Program-made: the position numbers and the translations under genes
Shown here: piece by piece, positions 1 to 13,703 of the stretch
Layout of the letters: each line of letters begins with the position of its first letter
Position numbering within the stretch: the stretch's first letter is position 1
Notes under the pieces: generated by a model
Databases searched by the model: none
What the model was told of the DNA's origin: nothing
Seen by the model: the letters and a program-made list of their open reading frames with translations, nothing else
Origin: Oncomelania hupensis
Taxonomy: Eukaryota; Mollusca; Gastropoda; Littorinimorpha; Pomatiopsidae
Length of the DNA stretch: 64,000 nt
Assembly: GCA_036898135.1 (NCBI GenBank)
Contig: CM072511.1
Location: forward strand, 159,527,152-159,591,151
Reading direction: 5' to 3'

Positions 1-195
1 GGTGGGGGTGGATGGGAGGGCGTGTGGGTTCTTGGTAGCTTGAGAGCGAAAGTCTTAAATCTGAGGTCGTTCGTGACCTGGCTGCCAGTGTCACGATCAA
101 CTCTAACATTGGGGGAGAGAAGATTCTAGGTTGACCTCATTGTCAAATTAAATGCCCTTTTTCGACGATTTAAAAAAAAACTGTGACCTCATGCA

Positions 196-265
<70 letters not shown>

Positions 266-630
266 GAGAGAGACAGAAAGACAGAGATTTGAATTTGAAT
301 TGAACTGGACTGAATCATTTAATAGGATTAAGGTTTTAGGTTCAAAAGCCACATTTTACAACCGGTCCTAAATGACAATTGATGAAAACATAACAATCTA
401 ACAACTAGAAAAAGACAGACAGACAGACAGAAATAAACACACAGACAGAAAGAGAGGGAGGGAGAGAGAGAAGGAGAGAAACAACAGAGAGACAGACAAG
501 GACAAAGAACGACAGAGTGAGAAACAGACAGACCGACCAAAAGACAGGCAGAAAGAGAGTTGTATCAACTGAGGCCTTTTTGACGCTTGCCAAGGTTTTG
601 GTTTGGATAACCTACATTGATGTTACTGCG

Positions 631-687
<57 letters not shown>

Positions 688-1457
688 CAATTATATTTCT
701 TTAGTCAAGATAGCGCAATCTTTTAGCACAGGGATTTTCTATGACGTGCTTCAGCCCATAGAGCACCACTGTCGCTGGAGCGACTATTATAGACTGATCA
801 AATGAGATGATAGAGAAAGCTTTTGAGAGAAGGGGAAGAAGAGAGATACAGAGACAGAGAGAGACAGAGACAGAGAGAGACAGACAGAGATAGAGACATA
901 GCGAGAGAGAGACGGAGACAGAGCGAGACAGAGAGAGAAAAAAAACCTTTGAGCTTTGCACTTTAAAACTTTAAACTTTGTTATAGAATGTAAAGATTTT
1001 AGGCTCAAGAGCTTTATCTTACAACAGTTCTGTTCTTTTACTTTACAATGAATTTAGACGTTCATTCTCTCCTCCTTTCTCCCCTCACTCTCTCTCTCTC
1101 TCTCTCTCTCTCGCTCTCTCTCTAAAAGATATATTTATATACATTAGTGATCAATTACATCAATATATTTATTGAGTTCTATATAATAGTTATTGTTAAA
1201 GCCCCAAGGGCAAGATGTAAAAAAGCGCACCCAGCGCTTACTCTTTTACCCTTGCAAAATACAATTGTTATCTTATCTTATCTCTCTCTTACATAAAAAC
1301 CTGCATTCAAAATTGCTTCTTAAATCAGAACTTGAAGTAGTCTTGTTTATTTTTTGTCTGTTACCACTCGATTGTACAGTATCTTTGTAAGATCATCAGT
1401 GTTGACTACCAATGCATCATTTGCTGTGTACAATGGCAACAAACTGTTCAATCTTAA
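1..1457. repeat. Microsatellite-rich intergenic stretch
   Basis: TG array 197-260, purine-rich AGAC/GAGA tracts 411-560 and 838-945, TTG array 631-687, CT array 1086-1122. Open frames here are products of the repeats. No gene seen. Confidence 0.85.
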
Positions 1458-1768
1458 CCTATCCTATCCCTTAACTCGAAGGTCGTTGGGGCACCACAGA
1501 TGATCGTTTAACCAGTGTACTCCATCTTTCTGTGTCCTCAGCAACCCTCATGGCTTCGCTCAGTGTCAAGCGAGTCCATTCTCGAATGTTGTCCTCACAA
1601 CTCTTTTTCTGTCTCCCTCTTCTTCTGCCTCCTTGCACCGTGCCTTACAGGATGGTCTTTGCAAGGCCTGATGCTCTGGTGATGTGGCCATACCATCGGA
1701 GTTTGCGTTTCTTCACCACTGTGAGCATGTCATTGTGTTGTCCAATGGCTTGTGTGATGGTCTTTCGG
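1458..1768 (-). mobile_element. LINE-G 3' fragment
   Basis: Minus-strand fragment of the recurrent LINE C-terminus ([22 protein letters not shown] sequence, then [14 protein letters not shown]), ending in a short TATCC/GGATA tail near 1458. It directly abuts the outer CR1-like element. Confidence 0.6.
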
Positions 1769-4357
1769 ATTTCACAGACAAGATTCGCGGTATCCGGGAC
1801 AAACGTGATGCGCGCCCATGTAACGCTCCATCTTTTGAAGTGTATGAGGGACCTGCGTTGTCATCATTTCAGCCTGTTTTGGAGAGTAACGTTCATGCCT
1901 TGATTGTGCAGTCTCCTATAAAGTCTTGTATGCTTGACCCATTGCCAACCCCTCTTGTGAAACATAACCTTGCTGATCTTGTGCATTTGATTTCTGCTAT
2001 TGTAAATGCTTCTCTTACTACAGGTACTGTCCCAAAGCAGTTTAAACAGGCAGTTGTAACACTGTTACTGAAAAACAAACTGGACTTGACAGCGATGTAC
2101 TAAACAATTATAGACCTGTATTTAATGTTCCATTTATTTCCAAGATAATAGAGAAGGTTGTGTTAAAAAAGTTACAAGATCTCAAAACAGTCTTCTAGAA
2201 ACCTACAAGTCAGCATACAAACAGAATCATAGTTGTGAGACAGCTGTTCTCAGTGTCCTTGATTGTTTATTTGGACAGGCTGGTGAAAAGAGTGTTTCTC
2301 TTGTAGCATTGTTAGATCTGAGTGCTGCGTTTGACACGCTGGATCACCACATACTTCTAGAGAGATTGCGCACTACATTTGGTTTAAAAGGGAGTGTTCT
2401 TGAGTGGTTTTCCTCGTACCTCACTGATGGTTACCAGTCTGTTGTCATTGATTGCAATACCTCTACCCCTAGTCCCCTGTTATGCGGAGTCCCCCAGGAC
2501 TCTGTGCTCGGTCCTGTTTTGTTTTTGTTGTTCTCCAAACCATTATCTAATGTAATCACAGCCTGCAACTGCGTGTTCCACAAATACGCACATATACAGA
2601 ACTGTCAAAGAGTGGTCAGGCTGATCACTTCCCTTCTGTTGTGTCTGAAGTAGAAACATGTATTGACAGTGTCCAGGCTTAGATGAATAGCAACAGGTTG
2701 ATGCTTAATCCTGACAAGACCGAGGTTATACCTGTAGGCGCATCTTCACGTCTTAAGCTGGTCGGCAGCGATTCTGCAAACATCGGCGGCAGCATCATCC
2801 CATTTAGACATATTGTTCGTTATTTGGGTGTCAAGCTAGATAGTTCTTTGTCCATGCATGACCACATTAGTATCATCTGTCGTTTGTCCTTTCTTGAGCT
2901 TCGGCGTTTTGCGTCCTTGAGGCAGTTTCTTTCGAGGGATGCATGCACACAGTTGGTCAGCGCTTTTGTGACATCCAGACTTGATTATTGTAATTGTCGA
3001 TGGCTGTTTCTCCAGTACAGCAGACTTGGTGTGCGGCGTGCCTCAGGGTTCCGTTTTAGGGCCGGTGTTATTCACTTTGTACACCAAGCCACTGCTTCTC
3101 CTGCTTAGAAAGCATGCTGTTGAGAGTCAGTCATTTGCAGACGACACACAACTGTATAAATCCACCGCCCCCTCTCTCCTTAATTCCACTGTTCAGACTT
3201 TGGAGAACTGCATCACAGACATCAAGTCAAGGATGACACTCAACAAGCTTAAGCTTAATGACGATAAAACCCAAGCCCTCCTCATTCACAAGCACAACAC
3301 CTCCTCCTCACTCTCGCCCCTCCCAACATCGCTTACAGTAGGGACAACAAACATTCAATTCTCATCCTCAGCAAGAAATCTCGGCTACATTCTCTCCGAT
3401 GACCTGTCCCTCAACAATCACATCTCCAACGTCTGTCGCTCTGCATACACGGCCATACGCCAAATCAGCTCCTTTCGCCACTATCTTACAGTCCCTGCCA
3501 CCAAAACCCTAGTCTGCGCTCTCGTCCTTTCTCGTCTTGACTATTGCAACTCTCTCCTTGCTGGCTCCCCGAAACACATCATTGACAAACTACAAAAGGT
3601 TCAGAACTCAGCAGCTAGACTAGTATTCCGAGCTAAGAAACGCGATCACATCACACCTCTACTACATTCCCTTCACTGGCTTCCTGTGCAAGCACGCATA
3701 GAGTACAAACTCTCTGTTCTCTGTCACAACCTCTTCACAGATTCTTGTCCTTCCTACCTTGCTGATCTACTGTCTGTCTACTCCCCTTCACGCACTTTAA
3801 GATCTTCTGCTGACACTCGCACACTCAAGGTTCCCGTCACCCGCACTAAGACATACGGCCAACGTGCATTCGCTTACTCCGCACCTAAGCAGTGGAATTC
3901 CCTTCCCTCCCATATCCGCAACATACAATCAACACAAGCATTCAAAAAGGCCCTCAAAACCCACCTCTTCAAACTGCATTATTCAGATTGATTTGTATCC
4001 TGCTGCCATTCTCTCATCTTTTGTCTATGTCTGATCCGTAAGTGTATAAACGGCTGTAAATATTTATACTGTTTTTCTTCCTGGGCCTAACCGGGCATAT
4101 AAATAGCTGTGAATAGGTTTTTGCTATTCTATTTTTTTGTCTTTTTTGTCATGTGTGTACATAGTTGTAAATAGTATATTTTTTTCTTTTTTGTAATTTA
4201 TGTACATAGTTGTAAATAGTCTGTACCTTTACTGTCCCGTCTTTTGGTGTATTGTAGTAAAAGTTATGTTTCATCGAGTGCATGTATTTATATGTAATGA
4301 CTATGTAAAGCGTGGTGAGTCTGGTCATAGGCTGGAGAACCCGCTATATAAAAATCC

Positions 4358-4390
<33 letters not shown>

Positions 4391-4943
4391 TCAGTTCTAG
4401 CTGGTCTCCCCATTGATGAAGTTAGCCGACTGTGCTGCTCGGCTTGTGCTTAAAAAACGGAAGTGTGATCATGTCACGCCTCTCTTAATGTAGCTCCACT
4501 GGCGCCCTGTCAAGTTCCGCATTGAATACAAAGTCGCTGTCCTAGCTTTCCATCACTTCGACCAGTCACTTCCACCATATCTGTCTGAGGTACTCACTAC
4601 CTACACTACAACTCGTTCTTTGCGCTCATCAGATGAAAAACTTTTGAAAACGCCCAAACGTCGGCTTAAAACAATTGGCGAGCAGTCTTTTAGTTTTTAA
4701 GCACCCAAGGTTTGGAATGCGCTGCCTGCCGGTTTAAGACATTGTACAGACCTTGTTTCCTTTAAGAGCTGCTTAAAAACGCACTTGTTTCGCAATGCGT
4801 TTTCTGGGTAAAAAGTAAGAACAATAATACTTTCTCAATGATGCTGTACATGAGGTAGTGCGAATGTTGTGATGAAGCGTACGAACGATGTGTGTTAGCG
4901 CATTGAGTTGTTATTCTAAAGAAAAATGCGTTGTATAAATGCA

Positions 4944-5025
<82 letters not shown>

Positions 5026-5026
5026 T
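1769..5026 (+). mobile_element. CR1/Jockey-like LINE, 5' truncated and interrupted (outer copy)
   Basis: Fragments of a reverse transcriptase follow in order: FTDKIRGIRDKRD near 1769, LLDLSAAFDTLDHHILLERL near 2309, [13 protein letters not shown] near 2490 (normally GVPQGS), then SRLDYCN up to about 2998. The frame resumes after the inner insertion at about 4393 with VLAGLP, continues through the C-terminal region and ends in an ATT tail (4947-5026). Frameshifts and stops are present and the catalytic YADD box is lost (HKYAHIQN), so it is dead. Confidence 0.75.
2998..4390 (+). mobile_element. Inner CR1-like LINE 3' half with intact FADD box
   Basis: A 336-codon open frame (2981-3991) holds [33 protein letters not shown] and the C-terminal segment [16 protein letters not shown] and [13 protein letters not shown]. 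It starts inside the RT domain, so it is 5' truncated, and it ends after about 370 bp of 3' UTR in an ATT tail (4361-4387). The frame is intact, so this copy is younger than its host element. Confidence 0.8.
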
Positions 5027-5112
5027 CGTTGTTGTTTGCAATGTGCTGTGTATAGGAAATGCCCAGAAGTCTTCTGTAGCACCAATCTGACAACTAAATA
5101 ATGAATGGGCTA

Positions 5113-5188
<76 letters not shown>

Positions 5189-5236
5189 GAGCGGAGGGAG
5201 AGAGAGAAAGAGGAGCGGAGGGAGACAGACAGATAT

Positions 5237-5272
<36 letters not shown>

Positions 5273-5455
5273 GCAGACAGACAGAGACAGACAGGAAGAC
5301 CGAGAGAGAGAAAGAGAAAGTATAACCTACAATGTTGACATAAGTCAACGAAAGATCGCTGTCGGAACTTCATCTTGGCCCTGTACTCTCATAACCTTTG
5401 AATTCGGTCGTGCATGTTGGTGAGAGAAATGTTAGGGCCTTCTTAATGGGGGCCG

Positions 5456-5519
<64 letters not shown>

Positions 5520-6159
5520 GTAGTCTCTCCGCGCCTTTTATCTCGCTGATTTGCCTTACTCGATTCTAAATAGAGCAATGTTTCCATTCGCAGACATGTC
5601 AACGATGTTTCGTTTTATCTTACAGACTGAGATCTGCGCTCGTTTGTGTTTTAAAAGGATCCCAATCAATTCGAAGGCTTTCTTTCATTATTTTGGGCGG
5701 AAGTTAACGGGTTTATCCTTAAATTCGCATTGTTATTAAAACCCAACGGCAACCGCTAAAGTTTGAAGTTTTCATTTCTGTTCTCAGAGAGAGTGATTTC
5801 CCCTGTTTAACGGGACACCCGTACCAAGATAGCTGTGTGACCTTTGACCCTATTTTCTGAAGAGTGAGCGCGTCCTTGGTGTCTGGGGGGTGATAGGGTC
5901 TAATGTTTCGACCTAAAACAAAAAACCTTAGCGTGAAACTTTTTTTTTTTAAATATAGTTCCTGCCTTTACCGGCTTTGTTTTCAGCTCAAGAGCAGTAG
6001 CTATACATGGCGGTTGCTATAAATATGTTCCTTTGATAGAGTCTGGCACAAAGGGCTGTGGCACGACCTTCGGCGCTTTAATATAGAAGAGGGCTTGGTT
6101 CAGTCAATGGAAGCACTATATAACAACGCCAGCAGTGCTGTTTTCATGAATGGCCCAGC
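5027..6159. other. Intergenic stretch with GA and TC arrays
   Basis: GA array 5116-5183 and a second at 5240-5272, TC array 5459-5514. From 5520 to 6159 the sequence is unique-looking with no gene, tRNA or clear repeat. Confidence 0.7.
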
Positions 6160-6962
6160 TTGAGAACCCTTTCAGACTACAGTGGGCGTCCATCAATGAT
6201 GTCTATACTGTCCTCTCTCCTTTTGAACTTCTTCCTTGAGAACATCATGGAGAAGAATCTCCTGAACTTCCACACTACTATCTCTGTTGGAGGAAGATCA
6301 GCGTGCAGCCTGTGCATCGCTGATCACATTGACCTAATGGGAGGCAGCGAGCGGGGATTCGAAAACCTGACAGGCAAACGTGTTGACCGTGCGGGCCGCC
6401 TATGCCATGGAGGTCCGCTCAGAAAACAGAGAGGTGTTGGTGAGCAGCCACAGAGGACATTAGCGGCAATATCACTATCAATGGAGAGAAGCTGGAAGAG
6501 GTGGAGTCCATTAAAATATCTTGGCTCCATTATAACAAAAGATGGCAGGTCGTCTACAGAGGTCAAGACTAGACTAGGCTGGCGGCGGTTATGTCAAGAA
6601 TGGCAGGAACAAGGTCTGGAAGAGCAGGAAAATACGTCCCTGCACAAAGATAAAAAAATAAAAAAAAATTTCAAAGCTTTTGTGCTGTCAGTTTTGCTGT
6701 TCGGCTGCGAGAGCAGGACCTTGACACACGTGGCACGTGAAACTCCGATGGTATGGCTACGTCACCAGAGCATCAGCAAAGACCATCCTGCAAGGCACGG
6801 TGCAGAGAGGCAGAAGAAGAGGGAGACAGAAAAAGAGGTGGGAGTACACCGTTCGAGAATGGACTGGCTTGACACTGAGCGATGCCATAAGGATTGCTGA
6901 AGACAGAGAAAGATGGAGTACGCTGGTTAAACGATCATCTGTGGTGCCCCAACGGCTTTATT
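6160..6962 (+). mobile_element. LINE-G copy, longest in the window (RT C-terminal half)
   Basis: Contains NFHTTISVGGRSACSLCIAD, YLGSIITKDGRSSTEVKTRL, FKAFVLSVLLFGCES and the terminal [20 protein letters not shown], with several frameshifts. This is the thumb and C-terminal part of a non-LTR retrotransposon reverse transcriptase. It is 5' truncated. The GGATA tail seen in other copies is lacking; the S1 repeat follows instead. Confidence 0.7.
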
Positions 6963-6965
6963 TTT

Positions 6966-7290
6966 TGTAAATTTATTTATTCGTTCTTATATAGCGCTTT
7001 CCAGCTCAAAAGCTGCTCAAGGCGCTGGCCGATACAGGCTCTAACTCCAGCCGCCCGAGGCGCCAACTTGCAGCCTTTAAGCGCATCGTAATAACCCTCC
7101 AGACAACTGAGCACAATCCTGAGCAGCCAGGGATGGGGGGAGAAGGACCTAGGTGAATGCTGGGTGTGTTCTTGTCACCGGCACTCACCCGTCTAGGACA
7201 TGAGCGTCAGGATCTTTAAAGTCTGTTATGATGGAATGTATGCGACACCGACTAGACCTCGGTTTACACTCGATCTCATCCGACTTTCGA
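6966..7290 (-). mobile_element. S1 SINE, 5'-truncated
   Basis: Matches the other S1 copies (TATATAGCGCTTTCCAGCTC end, then AAGGCGCTGGCCGATACAGG). The tRNA-like head is missing. Confidence 0.6.
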
Positions 7291-7314
7291 GTTACAGGAT
7301 ATGATAGGATAGAT

Positions 7315-7535
7315 CACCTTACGTGGGACGCTGCCCTTGCAAAAACCGTTATGAAAGGAACAGTGGAAAGAGGCAAACGCAGAGGAAGGCGAAGAAAGAA
7401 CTGGACAGCTGACGTCAAAACATGGACGGCGGCGCGTTGGACATGCCACGCGACTCCTTGCAACAGCAACGAACAGACAGAAGGGGCGAGTCCACTACAT
7501 CATCCCTCAGGTCTCACGAACGGCCTGACAGGCTA
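7315..7535 (+). mobile_element. Second LINE type, C-terminal end preceding the GATA array
   Basis: Encodes MKGTVERGKRRGRRRKNWTA and a terminal NGLTG-like segment, the Arg-rich C-terminus common in LINE reverse transcriptases, but distinct from LINE-G. The GATA array begins immediately after it, suggesting the array grew from its 3' tail. Confidence 0.5.
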
Positions 7536-8179
<644 letters not shown>

Positions 8180-8248
8180 TTTTTGACACAAAACCTGCAG
8201 AATTTATTGATTTAAAACCTAACTGTACTTTCGGAAGAGTTATTGGTT

Positions 8249-8251
<3 letters not shown>

Positions 8252-8318
<67 letters not shown>
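8252..8318. repeat. GTA trinucleotide repeat
   Basis: About 22 units of AGT/GTA shortly after the GATA array; the intervening 70 bp is unique-looking. Confidence 0.95.
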
Positions 8319-8582
8319 TTGCAAGCTACTTTTTTTCTAGTGGGGCAACGTTTATTATTGCATATATTGAACGGATCTGTCGAGCTGGGCAGGGGGAAGG
8401 GGGGGTAGGGGGGCGAGGGGAATGATTAACGTGGTTCTCTTTAAACTGCATACCCCTTGGGGTCATGAGCAATCTTGTCACTGTAGATTGTTCTAACCTA
8501 TAAAGGGAACAGTGAAAGCCCCAGTTGAAAACCTGTCTTGCCTTTGTAGGCATGACTAATTCACTGCGGCAACAGTTCCCCC

Positions 8583-9158
8583 CGTTGGAGTGCCGGGGGT
8601 TTCAGTATAAATAGTATCCCCACTTTCTGGAAATTTAGTGCTTTAAATTCCCACTGTCGCTGTCTTCATCATTTGCTCTTTCCCATTCCTGAACTGTCCT
8701 ATCACTCTGCTATACTTTCTTCTTCTTCGCTAGATCAATGACCTACCTTTTTTCTTGAAAACTCTTCCTGGACAAGACTCCTTGTTTGTGTATGAGGTCT
8801 GTTGGATTAGCTTGGGAGTGTTGGACGCTTTCTGCCGGGTGGTCACTAGGGCTTCCTATGATTGTATTATTTCGCACTATAGGCATTTTATATGTATGTG
8901 TTTTTTTGATGATTTATAATGATGGTTGTATTCTATTTTGTTTTTGTAACCGGGGTGTTCGCGTAGTTGAGGTCAACCCTCAGCCGTCCCCCGCGTGGGA
9001 TGTCTTTATTGTAAAGTGACTGGCCGGTGGAGGGCATTCAATTTTCCCACTAGGGTTGTTTCGGCAGATCTTTTATGCGGATCGGGGGTTGTCCGGTCCT
9101 GATTTGGCTCGGAAGAGTCCGCTGGACCTAAAGCAACAATAAATCAATCAATCAATTT
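8583..9158 (+). mobile_element. R1 retroposon-like element, full length
   Basis: Starts GTGCCGGGGGTTTCAGTATA (TATA-like motif with AAATAG) and ends TCCGCTGGACCTAAAGCAA, followed by an AATC tail. Six other copies in this window share both ends. No coding capacity. Confidence 0.7.
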
Positions 9159-9794
9159 AAACTGCATGAACTAGGCGCGTGTTGTGTGTAACTGCTACAT
9201 GGCTGTATCACTTGACGCCCAGTACTAGCCTTCTTGACCAAATTGTATGAATATGCATGTGGTATAAATGCGGAATGGAGGAGGGGAGGGGAAGGAGAGG
9301 AGGGGGTTACAAAAATAGTTCAATCTGCTCTAAAGAAACAAGAATCACTGCGTAATTTGGTCAGATCAAGGATTATATAGTACTATATATCCTTGGTCAG
9401 ATCTATTGACGAAGAAGGGAGATGACTCTGCATGTGTTTGTTGGTTATCACGTTACGATTATCGTCCAAAACTAGTATATACTAGTACCTATATACATTT
9501 TCTATGGATAATAGTCCTCGAGTATGTGCATACATAAGCTATTATATAATATTAATAAGAACAGCAGAAAGGATTATGCAATATTTTCCTGTGCGTCACG
9601 AGGGATATCACATTTAATATCTTTCTTTCTCAGAGCTAACTGATATACATGTTTTCAATCAATTTGATATTGTGTACATAATTATGGATTATTCCAGACT
9701 ACATGTGGCTGGTTCCAGCAAGGACACAAAATATGCAGTTATATGTAGCTGGTATGACGATGATGATAATGAGTTAGTTAGCAATTGTTTATAG

Positions 9795-10525
9795 GGTCCA
9801 GCAGACTGCAAAGAGCCGAACCAGGACCACAGCTTGGTTGAAAGAGGACTCACCAACCCATCCGTGTAAGGTCTGCTGAAACCACCCTAATGGTAATGGG
9901 GCCGGGTAGCTCAGTTGGTAAGAGCGTCTTGCTAGTAACCGAAAGGTCGCTGGTTCGAATCCCGGATTCAAGTGTGATCATATTATTTTCCCCTTTACCA
10001 ACAACTGGCCCGCTGGTGTCAGTATAAATCGATCCAGTAGTCACCTATATGCGAAAGTGTCGTGTGACTATAATCTACAAACAACAACCCTAATGGTAAC
10101 ATTGAGGGCATTCCACCAGCCGGTCACTTTGCAATAAAGGTATCCAACGCAGGGGACACGACGCTGAGGCTACGCTCTAATTTATCGAATCCCCGTTTAC
10201 AAAAACAAAGCAGAATATAAACATTATAAAATATTAACCAAATACATACCTATAAAAAGCCTTAAAAATACAATAGAAAGCCTTAGTGACCATTCGGCAG
10301 AGAGCGTCCAATAATTATCCCCAAGCTGACCCATCAGACCCCATACACAGACGAGGAGTTTTGGGATAAATTAAAAAGAAAGGTGACTGGTCTAGCGAAG
10401 AAGATAAAAGATTAGGAACAGATTTGGAACGAGAAAGAACAAATGAGAATTATAGAACAGGGGTGATTTAAAGCACTAAATTTCCACAAAGTGGGGATGC
10501 TATTTATACAGAAATCCCGGCACCG
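9795..10525 (-). mobile_element. R1 element split by SINE S3
   Basis: Minus-oriented R1 copy. Its 3' part lies at 9795-9896 and the rest at 10087-10525, where it ends in the complement of the TATA-like start. S3 sits between, with duplicated target. Confidence 0.7.
9897..10086 (+). mobile_element. S3 tRNA-headed SINE with 13-bp target duplication
   Basis: Head contains a box A-like GGGTAGCTCAGTTGGTAAGA and box B GGTTCGAATCC; the anticodon-loop region reads CTAGTAA (Thr-like). The T and acceptor stems do not pair, so it is a SINE head and not a functional tRNA. ACCCTAATGGTAA flanks both sides (9884-9896 and 10087-10099). The 3' end is ACA-rich. Confidence 0.8.
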
Positions 10526-11223
10526 TTACGGGGGAGGGGAGGGGAGTAGGAGGTGAAAGAAGGGAGAGGAAGAAGAATGAGGAGGAGGAGGAGAAGGAGG
10601 AAGGAGAAGAAGGAGGAGAAGGAGCAGAAGGAGAAGAAGAAGAAGATTAAGAAGAAGAAGAAGATATATAAAAAAAAATTTTGAAGAAGAAGATATTTAA
10701 AAAAAATTGAAGAAGAAGAAGAAGCGTGCTGTGATTGTATTAATATTATTAATGCTAAACAAAGCACACAACAAGCAACGAAATTAGATCAAGGAATCAA
10801 ATGATCCAATGGAATACTCGCTCAGTCATTCACTCACTCACAAAAACGAATAAACCACTGACATAATCCGTTATACATTCATTATGGGTGTCATTTTTTA
10901 TTTATTTTTGTAATAAGAATAAAATAAAATAAATAAATACATTTTTTAAAACGCAATAAAAAATAGCCCCAACACTGATTCTCAAATAATCATGTACGCT
11001 TCTCCAATTGTTACCAAAGCTTTAAAAACATGGCAAACCCCATCAAAAAAATTTCTAACCAACAATTCGCTTATTTTCTATCTTTTTGTGTTGGTTAAAA
11101 TCTTAGTAACATTGGCTTTAGTAATTGCAAGGCAGATAGCATCTGTGTAGAGCTAATCGCTATCTGACCGTAGGCTGGCTTAGAATAATGAAATAATACA
11201 GATTTTTTTCTTATTTTAAGCAA

Positions 11224-11480
<257 letters not shown>

Positions 11481-11740
11481 AGATAGAAAGATTTTGTTTT
11501 AACAAGAATAAAAACTAAACTCATTTTATTAAATAATGCTGGAATTTCAGATTCAATTAATGTTTATATTTGGCTGCATATCACAGTGGTGTTTTCATTT
11601 TAAATAAGGTTTTATTAAAACTATTTTTTTTAAAAGTCAATCATAAAGCGATGAATCACAGCATGCAATATAAAACAAATAAGGTTTGACAATTCTGTCT
11701 TTTTATATCAAACAAAGCAAAATTTCAGAAGCATAACAAT

Positions 11741-11938
11741 GGCCTATCTTCATTGCAAGGTTCGTGGAAGTTTTGGAGAGGTTCAAAAACTTTTATTCGA
11801 GGCTCTCAGATCCCGAACCTCGGTTGCTGAACCTTTTAAAACAAAAAAATATTTAGGAACCTAAGTTCGGGATCTGAGATCCTCGGAAAAACGTTTGTGA
11901 ATCTCCCCAAACTTCCAATGAAGACAGACCGTTAGGAG
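11741..11938. mobile_element. Foldback (hairpin MITE-like) element
   Basis: The left half (TTCATTGCAAGGTTCGTGG through TCAGATCCCGAACCT) is repeated inverted in the right half (GTTCGGGATCTGAGATCC through TTCCAATGAAGA) with scattered mismatches. The whole 200 bp can fold into one long imperfect hairpin. No ORF. Confidence 0.65.
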
Positions 11939-13083
11939 AAATAATGCTGTTTTTTTTTTTTAAATATAAAACAAAGCAAACATTCAGCAGCATATCACAA
12001 AATAGTACACAACATATTACATGTTATTTGTTAATATTGATATAAAAGTGAATAAATATATAAATAAATATATAATAATAATTTAAAAAACAAAAAACAA
12101 GATACATTTTAATTCAGTGTGTACAATCACAAAATAGAAGGTCAATTTGAGGGCTTGCATGTGTGTGTGTGTGTGTGTGTGTGCGCGTGCATGTGCGCTT
12201 GCTTTGTACATGTGTTGCTATTAATAATTTATAGTTTTAGCAATCACACTATCCATAATGATAAATAAATATTCCAACACCCAGCCATCAAATTTAACAT
12301 AGTGCACCCATCTCCCACATCTAAAAGAAACTGAAATATCATTACCTTGCTAAAGCTAAAGTGTGGTTATGATGAATTCAGAAGGAAAAAACACACAGGC
12401 CCTTGCTACTCAAAAAGGCAATCAATTAAGCAAAACCTAGCACAGGCCTGTGATTTTAATCCCTCCATCTATATTTACAAAAGAGTGGCGGTGCTATTTT
12501 TGATTGGTACACACAAATCGGTTTCCGTATATCAATTACCTAATTATAATACCATGACAGGCATAATTATAATTCCATGACAGGCATAATGATAATGCCA
12601 CAACACTCTTTTCAATACACTGTTACACATCAGCATATGCATTTTTAAATAAACACGACCTTCAAAAAACCCTTTTTGAGGGGACGGTTATTACTTATAA
12701 TGCAGTTGGAAAACAAAGAAAAGAAAATATCCCTTTCAGTTTAAACATCCACTTGTGACTCCAGCCAATATATATGTATATTATATATCTATCACAAAAT
12801 GTACACCCACTCAAAGCCCCCTTCAAACACTTTTTTTTTGGGGGGGGGGAGGTGGGGGTTAAGTAGAGCTGCAAAGTCAACTGTAAGCAAAAGTCAAGGC
12901 CAGAATTAATCCCCATGTCTCTCTCTCCCCTTAATTTCTTCACTTTCTGTGTCTTGTTTCTCTTCCTCCCTCCCCCCCCCCCCTCTCTCTCTCTCTCTCA
13001 CTTTCTCATTCACTTTCTATCTCTCTTTCATCTATTGATCTCTCATCAAATAATTCCTATACATAACTCCTTCTTTATCAGTC

Positions 13084-13118
<35 letters not shown>

Positions 13119-13378
13119 CTGTACCACCTGATTATTTAATATACACTGGATTGTATGATTGTCATATATCTTTTTTGTATGCTGCATAATAGTTCTTATA
13201 GTCATTTGTTTTGTCGTGTTATTCTTAGTATTTGTCTTGTCGTTGGCATATTTGACTGAAAATCTCAAGATTTGTAGGAAAATCGCAGAATCGTGTGAAT
13301 GATACGAGAAACGATAGCAAGATTAAGTTCCCGCCTAAAATCTGTATCCTTGTTGTGAATACAAAATATCTGAGTCCG

Positions 13379-13443
<65 letters not shown>

Positions 13444-13703
13444 CCACCTTCCACCCCCTCCCTCCCACCACTGTACGTACTCTCTTATGCTGATGCCAGT
13501 CCTGAAACAATCACTGCCATGCGTCTCTTCTCTCTTACACACCATTGTAAAAATCCCTGTGCAGCCACCCGACAGTATCTGCATTGCAAGCAACACTATT
13601 GGGCAATTATATTATTATATACTTTGGTAACATCTCTCCACTTTTATCTTTACAAACACAATAGCATTTTAATAACAAACAAACCCCCCAAAATTGTCCT
13701 TAA
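11939..13703. other. AT-rich intergenic stretch
   Basis: Short GT array near 12160, CT arrays 13089-13114 and 13381-13439, a C/T-rich tract near 12960. Short open frames come from simple sequence. No gene seen. Confidence 0.7.

Noticed and set aside
9900..9975. tRNA-Thr-like sequence
   Set aside because: Box A and box B are present, but the T stem and acceptor stem do not pair and it sits in a SINE with target duplications.
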